From Limnephilus marmoratus (taxonomy: Eukaryota > Arthropoda > Insecta > Trichoptera > Limnephilidae), in the NCBI GenBank assembly GCA_917880885.1, contig OU862913.1, positions 27,413,286-27,477,285 on the forward strand: 64,000 nucleotides of DNA. The letters are read 5' to 3'. The stretch's first letter is position 1. Each line of letters opens with the position of its first letter. The notes beneath the pieces were generated by a model, which did not search any database, was not told where the DNA came from, and worked only from the letters and a program-made list of their open reading frames with translations. Below are positions 38,856 through 49,636 of the stretch, piece by piece. The position numbers were made by a program, and so were the translations under genes.

Positions 38856-38873
38856 ATATGTATGAAAATAATC

Positions 38874-39067
38874 ACACTTTCTTTAACTGCTGTTTAAGAT
38901 AATGCCCTCGAGATTTTTGCTCTATTTTAAACGAGTCGCGTTTTATTAAACATTTTCGCAATTTTCGCAACGATTTTGTTGCTGTAAATGTTAGCGCTCT
39001 CCTCTAACATTCGTAATTTCGTATCTCTCCATCTTCTTCTTTTCGAGCCCGGTTGCGTAGCCTTAAT
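38874..39067 (+). repeat. Foldback family F, right-end fragment
   Basis: TTTAAGATAATGCCCTCGAG, ATTAAACATTTTCGCAATTT and TTAGCGCTCTCCTCTAACAT match 54065-54240 closely. The end GGTTGCGTAGCCTTA resembles the terminus of the MITE at 439-599. Only the right end of the element is present. Confidence 0.7.
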
Positions 39068-39099
39068 AAGGGTATTTTTGAGTCGATTTTAGGTTTGAA

Positions 39100-39735
39100 A
39101 TTGGTAAATAATGCACAAAAATTATAATTTCGGGGGGCCTACTGTCAGGGGATCAATTGTAAGGCGATCAACTATGAGGGGATCAAATTCATCATTTTTC
39201 TCTGGATTGCTCCGACGATGACCGAGCGATTATTCCGCTTCTAGTACTCGATCCGGTCGGCCACCCGCGTTATTTTACCTCTCTGCCCGTGTCATGCGCG
39301 AACACGAAATTTTGTAAATATTAATCTCAATAAATGTTAATCTCTCAAACATGAATAAGTGTTATTAATCATCATCCAATATAATTTTTGAACACCGGAT
39401 TGCAAATCTGGAAGTACCGCAATCCTCAGGAGCCTGTCTACCTCTTTATGGTAAAGTTTTGGTACTGCCTCGTCTGATGTGGAGACGGAGCACCAGGACA
39501 AACACTTTCCACCAACTCCTCAACCCTTCCAACCACACTTCCAACAGTAAGTTAAGCTGTCTATTAGAGTAGCATCTAAATTTTAATTTTATAAGACAAG
39601 TAAATTTTTATTTGATTAAGTCCGTAGTGTCTACTCTACCCACATCTCCTCTAGTTTTTTTATTATTTTTTTATTTAGTAACTATACATTTATTATTTAT
39701 TACATTTTTATATGAAACATATATAAAATAGAAAA
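39100..39735. other. Unassigned stretch
   Basis: No gene recognised. About 39390-39560 is G+C-richer and open in one frame, ending at CCAACA-GTAAGT, which could be an exon with a splice donor, but it shows no motif. Confidence 0.3.
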
Positions 39736-39853
39736 TATATTCGTAGTCCTCCTCACTAGGAGGTCCTGTGCTGAGGGGGACTATGCTTTGGATAAGTTTT
39801 CAGTGACTTCTATGGTCTAACTTCATTGTTTGGATAAGGTTTCCCAGAAACTT

Positions 39854-40288
39854 CTATGACGTTGTTGTAAGTATACAAGTAAGTTCATTTTCCGATAGTT
39901 CCTTCAGCCAACATTTAATGTCCTTAATGAAGCTATTTTTTGTTTTAATTTGTTTGGTATTAAGTGGGAGTTTGTTATATAACTTTACTGATAAAAATTC
40001 AGAACTTCTTTCTCCAAATGAAGAGTTTGGTATATTAAGTATGTATGTTTGTTTGGCTCTGGTTTTATGAGCATGTGAGGTGTCTGCCTCTGAATAATTT
40101 TGGTGGTGATGTACTAGAATGTTTTTGGCGTAGATTTTCTGTATGCTTGGAACATCAAACTGCTTAAAAATTTCTGTTGTTGACGTCCTTATGGGGACCT
40201 TCAGTATGGTCTTTATGATGCAATTCTGAGTTACTTTAAGTTGTTTTATGTGATTAGATGCTGCTGCGCTCCATCCTATTACTCCATA
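39854..40288 (-). pseudogene. LINE ORF2 C-terminal fragment, minus strand
   Basis: An uninterrupted minus-strand frame of about 145 codons without an ATG start. It reads Y-G-V-I-G-W-S-A-A-A, I-K-Q-L-K-V-T-Q-N-C-I-I-K, then F-L-S-V-K-L-Y-N-K-L-P-L, ending at the stop 39854-39856. This matches the C-terminal part of the LINE at 42435-44045 (Y-G-I-I-G-W-G-G ... I-K-Q-L-E-I-T-Q-K). The associated 3-prime UTR (CTCAGCACAGGACCTCCTAG on that strand) extends to about 39740. 5-prime truncated. Confidence 0.75.
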
Positions 40289-40418
40289 TTATATACATAT
40301 ATACTCTCTTTGAATCCCTCATTGACAAGATGTTAAAGTTAGATGCAGGCGGCCCGTCGTGGCCGTGTTTGTCTACAAATATAAGAAATACCAACTGCAG
40401 CGTCTGCGTAGTTTGATA

Positions 40419-40503
40419 CCCTAGCCTTAAACTCTACAATAAAATACCACTCTCACTCAAAAACCTCAACATTATAACATTTAAATCTCAAATAAAAACC
40501 TGA
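40419..40503 (+). pseudogene. LINE ORF2 terminal scrap, plus strand
   Basis: Reads L-K-L-Y-N-K-I-P-L-S-L-K-N-L-N-I, then a stop at 40501-40503; the last 27 residues of the same LINE group. A 3-prime UTR with CTCAGCACGGGAGATCCTAG follows to about 40740, similar to that of the minus-strand copy at 39740-39780, so the two face away from each other. Confidence 0.6.
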
Positions 40504-40911
40504 TACTTAATATAGGAAGATCAAAAATAGAAAATATACTGATACCAAATACGGACTTAAACAGAATCTAGTGAACTGAATTATAAAAAACACTATCTTA
40601 TTTATTGTATAATTATTAAAAAAAAAAATTACATGATATATATTTATAACAAATTTATATTATTTTTTTATAATTAAATAATAATATGTAAATGAAATCC
40701 TCAGCACGGGAGATCCTAGTGAGGATATCATTATCTCTACTTGTTACTAAGAAAGTAATAATAACTGTCCTGTTGTTTTTTTTTACATTTTGGCGTAGAT
40801 AGTTTAGTATTGATGTTTGTCTAAGATTTCTGTTATTTTTAAAGGGTGTAACTCTATTTTGAATATTATTTTTATAACTTTGTAATGTTGCATGATAAAA
40901 GTATAATGCAC

Positions 40912-41085
40912 TTAATTTTCTGACCTTAAATTGTTTGAATAAAAGTTCTGACGAATATTATTTTTTATTATTAGTTTTTGTGATATGTAAATTGTTTTTG
41001 TTTGATTTGTATATTTACCGCCCCATCCTATAATGCCGTATTGTATAATTAATTGACAGAAAGCGAAGAATGTGGTTCTAAGTAA
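40912..41085 (-). pseudogene. LINE ORF2 fragment, minus strand
   Basis: Reads Q-Y-G-I-I-G-W-G-G-K-Y, then I-S-Q-K-L-I-I-K-N-N on the minus strand, stopping at 40912-40914. It corresponds to Y-G-I-I-G-W-G-G-I-Y ... Q-K-L-I-I-K in the LINE at 42435-44045. Downstream sequence to about 40790 keeps faint similarity in other frames. Confidence 0.65.
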
Positions 41086-41199
41086 TTTTTCCAGGGGTCA
41101 ATGCTAGAAGTTCCTAAGTCAGTTTTAATAATTACATTTAGGTACCAGAAGGTATTTTCAAACCTCCCTTATTTAAATGTGACAAATCCCTATGTCAAT

Positions 41200-41276
41200 A
41201 TGGCCTCCGTGGTCGAGGGGTAAGGCTTTAGAGCAGAGAAATCTTTTGAGCTCTCCAGCTTTAAATCTCTCTGTCG
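41200..41276 (+). repeat. tRNA-like SINE head
   Basis: GGCCTCCGTGGTCGAGGGGTA carries an A-box-like TGGTCGAGGGGTA; the B-box region is decayed (CTTTAAATCTC). It leads, across the inserted hAT-type MITE, into the family X tail at 41925. It is interrupted at 41276. Confidence 0.5.
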
Positions 41277-41886
41277 CAGTGGCGGCTCGTGACTTTTGGG
41301 TGTACCAGAGTGCTGATATTAACAAAAATGGCATTATTGATGTTGTTGTAGCCGAAAAAAAATTTTTTTTTTTTTGAAAATCAGTTTTTTTGTATGAAAA
41401 AATTCAGGAAGTTTCAGTTTGGTTTTCCTGAAAAATCTTCATACAAAACACCAAAGATATTGAAATATAAGTAGATGTGCTATCTGCTGTTTTTACTATG
41501 TGGGTCTGCGCTTCCGGGTGTCGCCGATATTGTTTACCAATTAACAAATAAACTAAAAGAACAAATAATTAACGAATAAACCAAACGAACGTTAAACTAA
41601 ATGAACGAATTCTTTCCTTATTCAAAATATATTGTTAACCAATATTAATGCACATTTTCAAAAAATCAACGAAATGAACAAATTCTTTTTGTATGAAAAC
41701 TACGCTAATTAGCGCGTAGTCCGGCGAGAGTTGCGCGGACACCATAGCATATCTCTTCTGTATTTGAATATCTTTGCAAAACACCAATTTTTCAAAAAAA
41801 AAAAAATTTCGTATATGACAACATCCATGATGTCATTTTTTTAATATTAGCACCCTAGCACACCCAAAAGTCACGAGCCGCCACTG
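41277..41886. mobile_element. hAT-type MITE
   Basis: Ends CAGTGGCGGCTCGTGACTTT and its exact inverse at the right (26 bp or more: CAGTGGCGGCTCGTG...TTTTGGGTG). Flanks CTCTGTCG (41269-41276) and CTATGTCG (41887-41894) match at 7 of 8, a hAT-style 8-bp TSD. CAGTGGCGG ends are typical of hAT elements. It contains a second element (41452-41776). No coding capacity. Confidence 0.82.
41452..41776. mobile_element. 325-bp derivative of the CAAAGATATT family
   Basis: Flanked by a perfect 8-bp TSD CAAAACAC (41444-41451, 41777-41784). Ends CAAAGATATTGAAATA and, inward from the right, CAAAGATATTCAAATAC are inverted. Its left part matches the right end of the element at 61649-63068 (reverse complement of GGCGACACCCGGAAGCGCAG) and its right part matches that element's left end (GCGTAGTCCGGCGAGAGTTG against CAACTGTCGGCGGACTACGC). 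It is thus an internally deleted relative in opposite orientation. No coding sequence. Confidence 0.85.
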
Positions 41887-41924
41887 CTATGTCGCAACAT
41901 CGTAATATTCCCCGTAGTGGGAAG

Positions 41925-42085
41925 GAGAAATTCATGCGTCCTTCACTCCTGGATACACTGACCCCCAGATTCCTACCTACCCCTCATATCTTTTACCTTT
42001 CCAGAACTTCCTATTCTTCCTTTTAAAAAAACCTTCACCCAGCATTCCAAAAGATTTCAGGGCCTCTCGTGTGGAGGTAAATGTA
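41925..42085 (+). repeat. SINE-like family X, tail part (copy 7)
   Basis: CTGGATACACTGACC, CCCCAGATTCCTACCTACCC, TTTCCAGAACTTCC and CAGGGCCTCTCGTGTGGAGG match the family X 3-prime half. With the tRNA-like head at 41200-41276 it forms one SINE split by the MITE. Confidence 0.65.
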
Positions 42086-42219
42086 AAAAAAACTCATGTT
42101 ATAGAAGTTATGGGTGTTACGAGGTAAAAATTGCGAATGGCAAATGACGCCATTCAATTTATATAAGGAACCAGCGACATGCGTTCTAATGCTACTTAAA
42201 TAACGATATCGATTCTCCC

Positions 42220-42329
42220 ATCGTGTCTTTTCCCATTAGTCCCCGTTCCCCTTCCACTTACTCTTCCCCTCCCGCGTTATCCCACAACCTTCTTCCTCGC
42301 TATTCCCACTCCACTTTTCGCTTCCACCA
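42220..42329 (+). repeat. CT-rich repeat family M, copy 2, left part
   Basis: ATCGTGTCTTTTCCCATTAG and following CCCC/CTTCC-rich sequence. It is interrupted at 42329; the repeat resumes at 47352. TTTCGCTTCCACCA at 42316-42329 is duplicated at 47338-47351. Confidence 0.8.
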
Positions 42330-42340
42330 TCATCATCATC

Positions 42341-44509
42341 ATCAAATAAATTCAATGATTTTTTTACAAATGTTGCTTCAGATATAATAAATAACAATCC
42401 CTCTTTTCAAAACCATATACATCAATACACTCAAATGGACGAACACTCTGAAAATAGTCCTAATTTAACCCAATTTAAACGTATTACCGAATCTGAAATA
42501 ATAAAACACATTGACAATCTTAACACAAATACAGCCAATGGACCAGATGAATTAAGCGCCATCGCTATCAAATCTATTAAACAACACATTTCGAAGCCCT
42601 TGCAACACATTTTTAATTCCTGTTTTGAAAAAAACGTTTTCCCAGACGCATTTAAACTCTCCAATATTGTACCAATACATAAATCTGGATCAATCTCTAA
42701 ACTTGACAATTACAGACCAATATCGCTAATATCCCAACTAGCGAAGATATTAGAAAAAATTATTAAAATACAAGTACTAGAGTTTCTAGAATCAAATGCA
42801 CTTTTGTTCCCAAATCAATATGGTTTCAGAAAAGGTCTTAGTACAGATGACGCTTTATTTAATCTAACAAAAAATATATACACCAATCTTGACTTAAATA
42901 TGAAAAGCTTAACAATCTTTTTAGACCTAAAAAAAGCGTTTGATACCGTTAATCATAATAAACTGATTAGAAAACTAAATAATATTGGAATTAAAAATAA
43001 TTGTCTGTCACTATTAACAAATTATTTACTTGATCGCAGACAATGTACAAAAATTGGTGATAATATTAGTAAACCAGAATATGTGAGACATGGGGTTCCA
43101 CAAGGCACAGTTATCGGTCCATTATTGTTCCTAATTTATATCAATGACCTGTGTAATATCAGTATTCCGGGAAAACTATTCTCGTATGCTGATGATACTG
43201 CTATCACAGTCCATGGTAAATCATGGAAAGAAGTCTCTGAAAACGCAAATAAGTGCACATCCGTTGTCAAAGAATGGCTAAACCAAAACCTCCTAACTCT
43301 GAACTGTGAAAAAACTATGTATATTCCATTCTATAATACCAAAAGGGCGGCACCCTTAACTCACCTAAATATAAGGTTTCACAACAATTCTTGCAACCCT
43401 GTTTTGTGTTCTAACTGTATAGAAATGAATTCGGGGAACACAATTAAATACCTAGGAATTATTATAGACAGCCAACTAAAATGGACAAATCACGTAGAAA
43501 ACCTTGTAAATAAACTTAGGTATTTGACGTACATTTTTAAACGATTAAATAACATAGTTGATATTAAAAGAATGAAACTGGTATATCATGCATTGGTGCA
43601 ATCATCAATATCTTATGGAATAATTGGATGGGGGGGTATTTATGATACCCATATTAAGCAACTAGAAATTACTCAAAAATTAATAATAAAAATAATGTTG
43701 CATAAAGATGTTACCTACCCCTCCTTGCAATTATTCCAAGAAGCTGAACTCTTAGATATAAGAAAAATCTACTGTATGCAATGTCTGAAATATATATTTT
43801 CACGAAATGTATATTTTACAAAAAACGAAAAACGCTCCAGCAGTAGAGTAAATAATGCATTTGAGGTTCCCCTATGCAAAACTAGGCTTGCGCAAAGACA
43901 TGCTTTTTTCATTGCACCAAAAATCTATAATGCACTGTATCAGACTATAGAAATTAAATCTAAAAACATATCCTCCTACAGCATATACAAAAAAATTATA
44001 AAGACTTGGGTAAATACAAATGACACAAATACCTACCTGCTATAACATCTTACCTGTTATAACTTTACAAATCCCTAATTTTTATTTAACCTTTTTTGTT
44101 TTTCATATATATATATTTTTCTTAACTTTAGTTTTTTTAAATACGGAATTATTTATTCTATTAATATGTTAAAACATAATTATGTTTCAATTTACTAATT
44201 TAAAGTTTAATTTGCTATGTTGTATCTTAACTGCATTAAAAAAAAACTTAAGTATACCCACGAACTGGCGATGCCTATGTGGGATTTTTTTTTTGTTACC
44301 ATACATATATGTATACTATTTTAATATCTTTTTTTTGTTGTTAAATTGTATTACTTATTGTTTATCGTTAAGCTACATATTTAATTTTATAGTTCCCTTT
44401 TTTTACTTTTTATCAAAAGAAATGTTTTTTGTAATATTTTTATGTATGTAACAAAAAAATTTATTAATAAAAAAAAAATTAAAAAAAAAAAATAAAAAAA
44501 AAATCATCT
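42341..44509 (+). mobile_element. CR1/Kiri-like LINE, 5-prime truncated
   Basis: Plus-strand LINE inserted in the tail of the RTE element. Sequence matching LINE protein starts at the left junction (AATAAATTCAATGAT, reading F-N-D-F-F-T-N-V-A). After the stop at 44043-44045 an A+T-rich 3-prime UTR with an A-rich end reaches about 44505, and RTE sequence resumes at TCATCTGTGGCTC. ATCAT on both sides may be its short TSD. Confidence 0.85.
42350..44045 (+). CDS. LINE ORF2 reverse transcriptase, open but truncated
   Basis: Uninterrupted frame; the ATG at 42435 gives 536 codons but LINE similarity starts upstream at about 42350. RT blocks: N-G-P-D-E-L-S (finger), N-Y-R-P-I-S-L-I-S, Q-Y-G-F-R-K-G-L-S-T, L-D-L-K-K-A-F-D-T-V-N-H (motif A), G-V-P-Q-G-T-V-I-G-P-L-L-F (motif B), Y-A-D-D-T-A-I (motif C), Y-L-G-I-I-I-D-S, then Y-G-I-I-G-W-G-G and R-H-A-F-F-I-A-P-K-I-Y-N-A-L. 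Endonuclease absent by truncation. The fragments at 37858, 39854, 40419 and 40912 belong to the same broad group. Lack of stops suggests a recent insertion. Confidence 0.88.
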
Positions 44510-44515
44510 GTGGCT

Positions 44516-46207
44516 CTACAACCCAGGTCGGGTCTTGGCCTCCAGCAGAGCCTGCCTCCATGACTGTCGGTGTTGTGCTGCGTTGCGCCAGTTTCGGATG
44601 CCGATGGTGCTTGCATCCTTCACCACTCCATCCAGCCATCGAAGCTTTGGTCTTCCAACTCTTCTCCGACCCCCAGGTGCACCATCCATAATTCGCTTTG
44701 GAATATCTCCTTCGCTCATTCTCTGGATATGTCCAGCCCACCTGAGTCTTCCAGTTTTGATTTCCTTGGAGATGTTAGGGTCCTCGTAAAGATCGTATAG
44801 CTCCTGGTTGTATCTGATACGCCATTCTCCATTATCACAGACTGGGCCGTAAATCCTTCGCAGCACCTTCCTTTCAAAACTTTCTAGGGCTCCTTCATCA
44901 CCCTTACTGATTGTCCAGCATTCCGAACCATACATAATAACAGGTCGTATAAGGGTCTTGTAAAGCAGGACTTTAGTTCTTCTGGTAAGGTGGCGAGATT
45001 TCATATGCTTCTGTAGCCCAAAGTAGTATCGATTTGCAGCTACTATTCTTCTTTTGATTTCGCTGGATACATTGTTGTCATTTGTCACCATAGTACCGAG
45101 ATATACAAACTCGTTGACAGTTTCAAATGTATAATTATCTATCTGTATACTTGGTGGTTTCTGGCGTCCATGTACGGGCATATATTTTGTCTTCCCCTCG
45201 TTGATGACCAATCCCATGTTCCTTGCCGACGTAGCTAAGCTTTTAAACGCCGATTTTAGTTCATATTCTGAGCGTGCGATGATATCTATATCGTCAGCAT
45301 AAGCAAGAAGCTGAACAGACTTGTTAAAAATATGGCCTGTGGTTTGTATACCTGCATTTCGGATGGCCTTTTCCAGCACTAAATTGAATAAAATGCAGGC
45401 AAGTGCATCTCCTTGTCTTAGTCTATTGAAGGTATTTAGGGTGTCTGACAGATCCTGTTGTATTCTGACTCGGCACTCAACATTAGACATTGTGAGCCTT
45501 ACTAAGTTTACCAGTTTTCTTGGAATATTAAATTCATCCAAGGCTCTGTACAGTCTTTCTCTATTTACCGTGTCATAGGCAGCCTTAAAATCTATGAAGA
45601 GATGGTATGTATCAACATTAAATTCTATTGTTTTTTCAAGTATCTGTCTCAGTGAAAAGATTTGATCAGTTGTAGATTTCCCCTTACGGAACCCAGTTTG
45701 ATATTGGCCAATTATGCCATCCGAATATTTCATAAGCCTACCACACAGTACATTTGATAGGATCTTGTATGAGATATTCAGCAGCGTTATGCCCCTATAG
45801 TTAGAGCAGTTCATAGGGTCTCCTTTCTTGTGAAGAGAGCAAATTATTCCACAGTTCCATTCACTTGGCAGAGTCTCAGAGCACCAGACGGATTTAATGA
45901 TATTATATATATGGACTTGAAGGTTCTCTCCGCCATATTTGAATAACTCTGCAGAGATGTTGTCAGTTCCAGGTGATTTATTGTTATGTAGACTTTTAAT
46001 GGCACCCACTACTTCTTCTAATGTTGGTGGCGGTTCGACATTGTCATCATCATTAGTACCACCATCAGTGATGTTTCCATCCCTTGTCAAATTTTCACCC
46101 ACACTCTCATCTACACTTCCGTTTAGCAGAGCATCAAAATATTCCACCCATCTATTCAGAATTCTTGACTTTTCATTCAGAATATTTCCCTCGCTGTCGT
46201 AGCACAT
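44516..46207 (-). pseudogene. RTE LINE reverse transcriptase part
   Basis: A 563-codon open frame. RT blocks: S-P-G-T-D-N-I-S-A-E-L, W-N-C-G-I-I-C-S-L-H-K-K-G-D, C-S-N-Y-R-G-I-T-L-L, Y-Q-T-G-F-R-K-G-K-S-T-T-D-Q-I, F-I-D-F-K-A-A-Y-D-T-V (motif A), L-R-Q-G-D-A-L-A-C-I-L-F-N (motif B), Y-A-D-D-I-D-I (motif C), then V-Y-L-G-T-M-V-T, Y-G-S-E-C-W, and the C-terminal G-R-L-R-W-A-G-H-I-Q-R-M ... G-R-R-R-V-G-R-P-K-L-R-W. R-Q-G-D in motif B is the RTE/R2-like form, unlike P-Q-G in the neighbours. Intact as far as it goes, but separated by frameshift from the endonuclease at 46223. Confidence 0.88.
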
Positions 46208-46222
46208 TGTAATTCTGGGCTT

Positions 46223-46858
46223 TTATTCTTTTCTTTGATGGTTTACCTTCTGATAGAAAAGTCGACTTCTGTTTTGGGCCTTGGCTAGTTCCACTTCCTT
46301 GATTTGGTTCTCGAGAAATACTCGTTTCTTCCTTCTGTGCAGTTTTTTCTCATGCTTTCTTAGTTCTCTGTATTCCATCTCTGCTTGCCGTGTACGATGT
46401 CGCTGTTGCATTCTTAGATATGCGTCATTCTTCACATTGGTTGATTGTTGGCATTCTGCATCGAACCATAATTCTCTTGGTTGTGTTTGCCTGCTTCCCA
46501 GAACTTCGTCAGCTGCATTGGTAATCACAGACTTAACACCATCCCAGTATGAGTTAATATCATGTTGTTCCACATGGTCGCTGATGTCATCCAACTTATG
46601 ATTTATGGTTGTAATGAACTTTTCCGCTGTTTCTGGTACTTTTAGGCTTTCAATATCAAATTTATTTGTGCGTGATCCCCTCTGTTTCTTCACGTTTGAT
46701 ATTCTACTCCGTATTTTGGAGATAACAAGGTAATGATCCGAGTCAACATTTGCTCCACGGTATGTTCGTATGCTCATTAAATCAGATTTATGCCTTGCCT
46801 CAACAAGTAGGTGGTCTATCTGGTTAACATTTCTACCATCTGGTGCTACTACAAACAT
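46223..46858 (-). pseudogene. RTE LINE endonuclease end and linker
   Basis: A 211-codon frame reading V-A-P-D-G-R-N-V-N-Q-I-D-H-L-L-V and D-S-D-H-Y-L-V-I-S-K-I, the last two blocks of the APE endonuclease (catalytic D-H). A basic linker with E-L-W-F-D-A-E-C follows, then R-K-H-E-K-K-L-H-R-R-K-K-R, leading to the RT. A frameshift separates it from both neighbouring frames; the RT frame begins 15 bp after its stop. Confidence 0.82.
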
Positions 46859-47337
46859 GTGCTACTCACAATCATATTGTGGGACGTTGCAAAATCAATT
46901 AATTTTGTACCATTATCATTAGATTCTGCGTGCAGGCTATGTGCTCCAACTGTAGTTCTATACACTGGTTCCCTTCCTATCTTTGCATTAAAATCCCCTA
47001 TCACTATCTTGACATCATGGTTTGGGCAGTCCTGATAGGTTTTCGAGAGCTTTGCGTAGAAGGTGTCTTTTTCTGTATCACTTTTGTCTTCTGTGGGTGC
47101 GTGGACATTAATAATACTATAATTAAAGAATTTTCCAGATATACGAATAAGTGATATTCTATGATCAACCGCGATAAAGCCTTTGACCAAATGCTTTACC
47201 CTTTTTGAGACAATAAAACCTGTTCCAAATGCATGATCCTTCTCGTGACAGCTGTAGAAGATGGTACAGTCACGCTTTTCGATTGTTCCCTTTCCTATCC
47301 ATCTAATCTCCTGGATTGCTGTTATGTCAGTTTTATA
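46849..47337 (-). pseudogene. RTE LINE endonuclease, N-terminal part
   Basis: Reads D-I-T-A-I-Q-E-I-R-W (catalytic Glu block), G-T-G-F-I-V-S-K-R, I-I-N-V-H-A-P-T-E, and I-G-D-F-N-A-K-I-G (D-x-N block) of an APE-type nuclease, then overlaps the next frame by 10 bp. The first few codons of the open frame (M-E-A-K) lie in the flanking repeat, so element coding starts at 47337. About 50 residues of the usual N-terminus are absent. Confidence 0.82.
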
Positions 47338-47740
47338 TTTCGCTTCCACCAGACCCGCGAAACCCCTCCCTCGTATTTACTTTCCACTTTCCCCGACTTC
47401 ATTCCCCTCCGCCCCTCTCAGATTCCCCTCTCCCTCCCGCCTATCCTCCCTGCCGCTAAACAACACGAAATACAATCATTTTTCAAATAACTCGCATTCC
47501 CCTATTGCAAAAATTTTATACAAATTTCATAATGACAGAGTTCACCCGCGTTTATAGAAATCTTTGCGGACGTGCACACAATAACTCACCAAAGATTCAT
47601 GGCAATCGGATGAATAGTACGGGAAATAATTTCATGATGTCAGAGCTCACTATTATGTATAAAAACCATCGCGGGCATGCGTACGTCAAAACGCCAAAGT
47701 TTCATCGCAATCAGATGAATGGTTAAGCAACGCATAAGGG
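47338..47740 (+). repeat. CT-rich repeat family M, copy 2, right part
   Basis: Begins with the duplicated TTTCGCTTCCACCA and continues with CCCC/TTCCC-rich DNA, then CGCGGGCATGCGTACG, CCAAAGTTTCATCGCAATCA and GATGAATGG, the same order as 12985-13320. The segment with GACAGAGTTCACCCGCGTTT and its near repeat at about 47637 is internally duplicated. Confidence 0.75.
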
Positions 47741-47989
47741 ACAAACAAAAAAGCAAGCAAACACATATTCATTTTTATATACCTGTATATAAAATAAGAA
47801 GATCAGTAAAGTTAAATCATTTCTTCTTCCATCTATATATGTAATTAAAAGGAGATTATATACATCTCTTGCCTCAAACATTGCAAAACTTTTTGAAAAG
47901 ATCGGAAAAAGCAACTCTTGTACTACATTGTGTCACATAAATAATTATGTAACTAATGCAGTTCTTGCTTAGTTTTTTTTGTCTAAGGT

Positions 47990-48960
47990 GTTTTTTTTGG
48001 ACACTGGTAATTTTTGGAAAAGAAAGAAGAGCCTTTTTGGTTTATGGCCACTTCCTCGCGGGCAGCCATGGGCGAGCTGTTCGTGAATTGGTCACTCACC
48101 ATCAAGGTGTTTAATTTTGAGTTTAAACCATGAGAATCTAAGTAAATTAAAACCTAACCGAACGCGGGTGATTTTTTCGTAACACGCGAGGCTCGTGTAC
48201 GTATAATTTTAATGGATGACTTGTAAGTCCCATTCTTGATCGATGTGGTTGACCGACGCCGGCAGTGATATCTTCGGCCTTGCTTTAACTTTAAAAGTGT
48301 GATTAGTTGTCCCGGTCATGGGATGTATTCTGGAAATTGGAATATAAAGAATTCCCGACAGTTAAACGGAGTGTTAAGCCCGTGCAATGATGTTTTCGGT
48401 CGTGAGATGCATAACACGCGATCAGAGTACGGCCGGCAAATTAATCCGAATCGAATCGTGATTTAACAATCCTCATCCGTCCTGCAATCGTGGCTTTGCC
48501 AAAATCAGGAAGACGCTGCTTTTCATCGGCCGAGATTATTATTTACTTGGGACAAGTTCGACATCTCATTAATCTCGCCACGTGTCTGGGAGCCTGTTCT
48601 TTCCTCGTTTGGAGACTTTCTTGGGTCATCATCACATCACCAATCCATCCTCATGGAAAGCCCTAGGCTGGCTTTCATCCAGGCGCGGACTGGAACGTGC
48701 TACCCGCAATTTCTCGGTGGGCCGGCTTTCATCCTGGCGCGCACCTCTTCAAGGAACATCATCACGGCATAATTTAGTTAGATAGATAGTTTAGCGAGTC
48801 CATCTGGTACGTATGTTTTTATATGTTTCTTTTGATACCCTGATGGGAAGTTTGTACACTTCCGTATTGCTTTTGTGTTCAATACATATTTTTTTTAAAA
48901 GTACATATTCTTTGATTTAACTGAATCCCTTCCTACATGATAGAGAATTACTTGGCCCAC
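47990..48960. other. G+C-richer block, possibly an LTR
   Basis: About 1 kb of higher-complexity sequence with no coding frame of note. Features such as TTTGTGTTCAATACATATT near its right side followed by CCTACA could be an LTR 3-prime end, but I found no TG start with a matching 5-bp TSD. The 67-codon frame at 48582 has no motif. Class unknown. Confidence 0.25.
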
Positions 48961-49100
48961 TATCCTGAGTCCTGATCTCTGCTCTGCCGCCAGGTTATAT
49001 TTAATACGAGCATGATTCGTTACAATTGATAATATTAAAATACTAACTCATGTGCCATTGCTGAAATAACCTCAACCATAAACAATGCATTAAATAAAAA

Positions 49101-49226
49101 AAACAAGGCTTTTGATAGTATATCCCATACAAAAAATGATATCAGTATTATTAGTAAGTTGAGGTATTGGCTACAAAGCTATATAACTCAAAGAAGTCAA
49201 AAAGTAAAATTAAATAACTCACTAAT
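49101..49226 (+). pseudogene. LINE RT scrap (motif A region)
   Basis: One frame reads N-K-A-F-D-S-I-S-H, then Y-W-L-Q-S-Y-I-T-Q-R-S-Q-K-V-K-L, matching K-A-F-D-S-V-S-H ... W-F-x-S-Y-L-x-x-R-x-Q-x-V of Jockey/CR1 RT, with a deletion between the two blocks. Only about 42 residues survive. Confidence 0.7.
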
Positions 49227-49239
49227 GGTGGGTTTCTTC

Positions 49240-49595
49240 ATTTACCGAGAATGCTAATTGTAAAAGTAAACGGGCAATTGCATAGAAGTTTTTAAATTTC
49301 GGTCGTTTACTTTTACAACTAGCATTGCAATAGGTGTCACGCGAGCTGTTTGAAAATCTGAATATACCGGGACAGAATATATTGAACGCCAGAGAGGGGT
49401 AGGGATCGCAGGAGGGAGGTTCGCGGGAGGGTAAAGGGAAGGCGGAGAGGGTGGATGGGGAACGCGTGAGGGGAAGGGGACATGGGAAGGGAAGGGAAGG
49501 TGGAAGGAGAACGAGGTGAATGGGAAAAGACACGCAGTGATATACAATTTCTTTATTAGTGGCATTGCAGCGCATGCCGGGAACTCGCTAGTTTA
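49240..49595 (-). repeat. CT-rich repeat family M, copy 3
   Basis: Minus-strand copy: from about 49595 it reads GTTCCCGGCATGCGCTGCAA, CACTAATAAAGAAATTG, GCGTGTCTTTTCCCATT and pyrimidine-rich DNA. The two overlapping open frames (117 and 103 codons) are by-products of the purine-rich plus strand. Confidence 0.65.
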
Positions 49596-49636
49596 AAATA
49601 CAAATCTAGAAAACTAATAAAAATATGACAATCTTC

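Larger units (their letters stand above)
42330..47337 (-). mobile_element. RTE-type LINE, 5-prime truncated, split by another LINE
   Basis: Minus-strand element inserted in the CT-rich repeat with a 14-bp TSD (42316-42329, 47338-47351). Its 3-prime end is a (TGA)n run, read on the plus strand as CATCATCATCATCATCA near 42330. RTE elements typically have such short simple tails and very short 3-prime UTRs; here the stop is about 20 bp from the tail. A second LINE (about 42341-44509) sits in the tail. It begins within the endonuclease, so a little of the N-terminus is missing. Confidence 0.88.

Noticed and set aside
47990..48960. LTR of a retrotransposon
   Set aside because: No TG...CA ends with matching 5-bp duplication could be fixed; left as an unclassified block.
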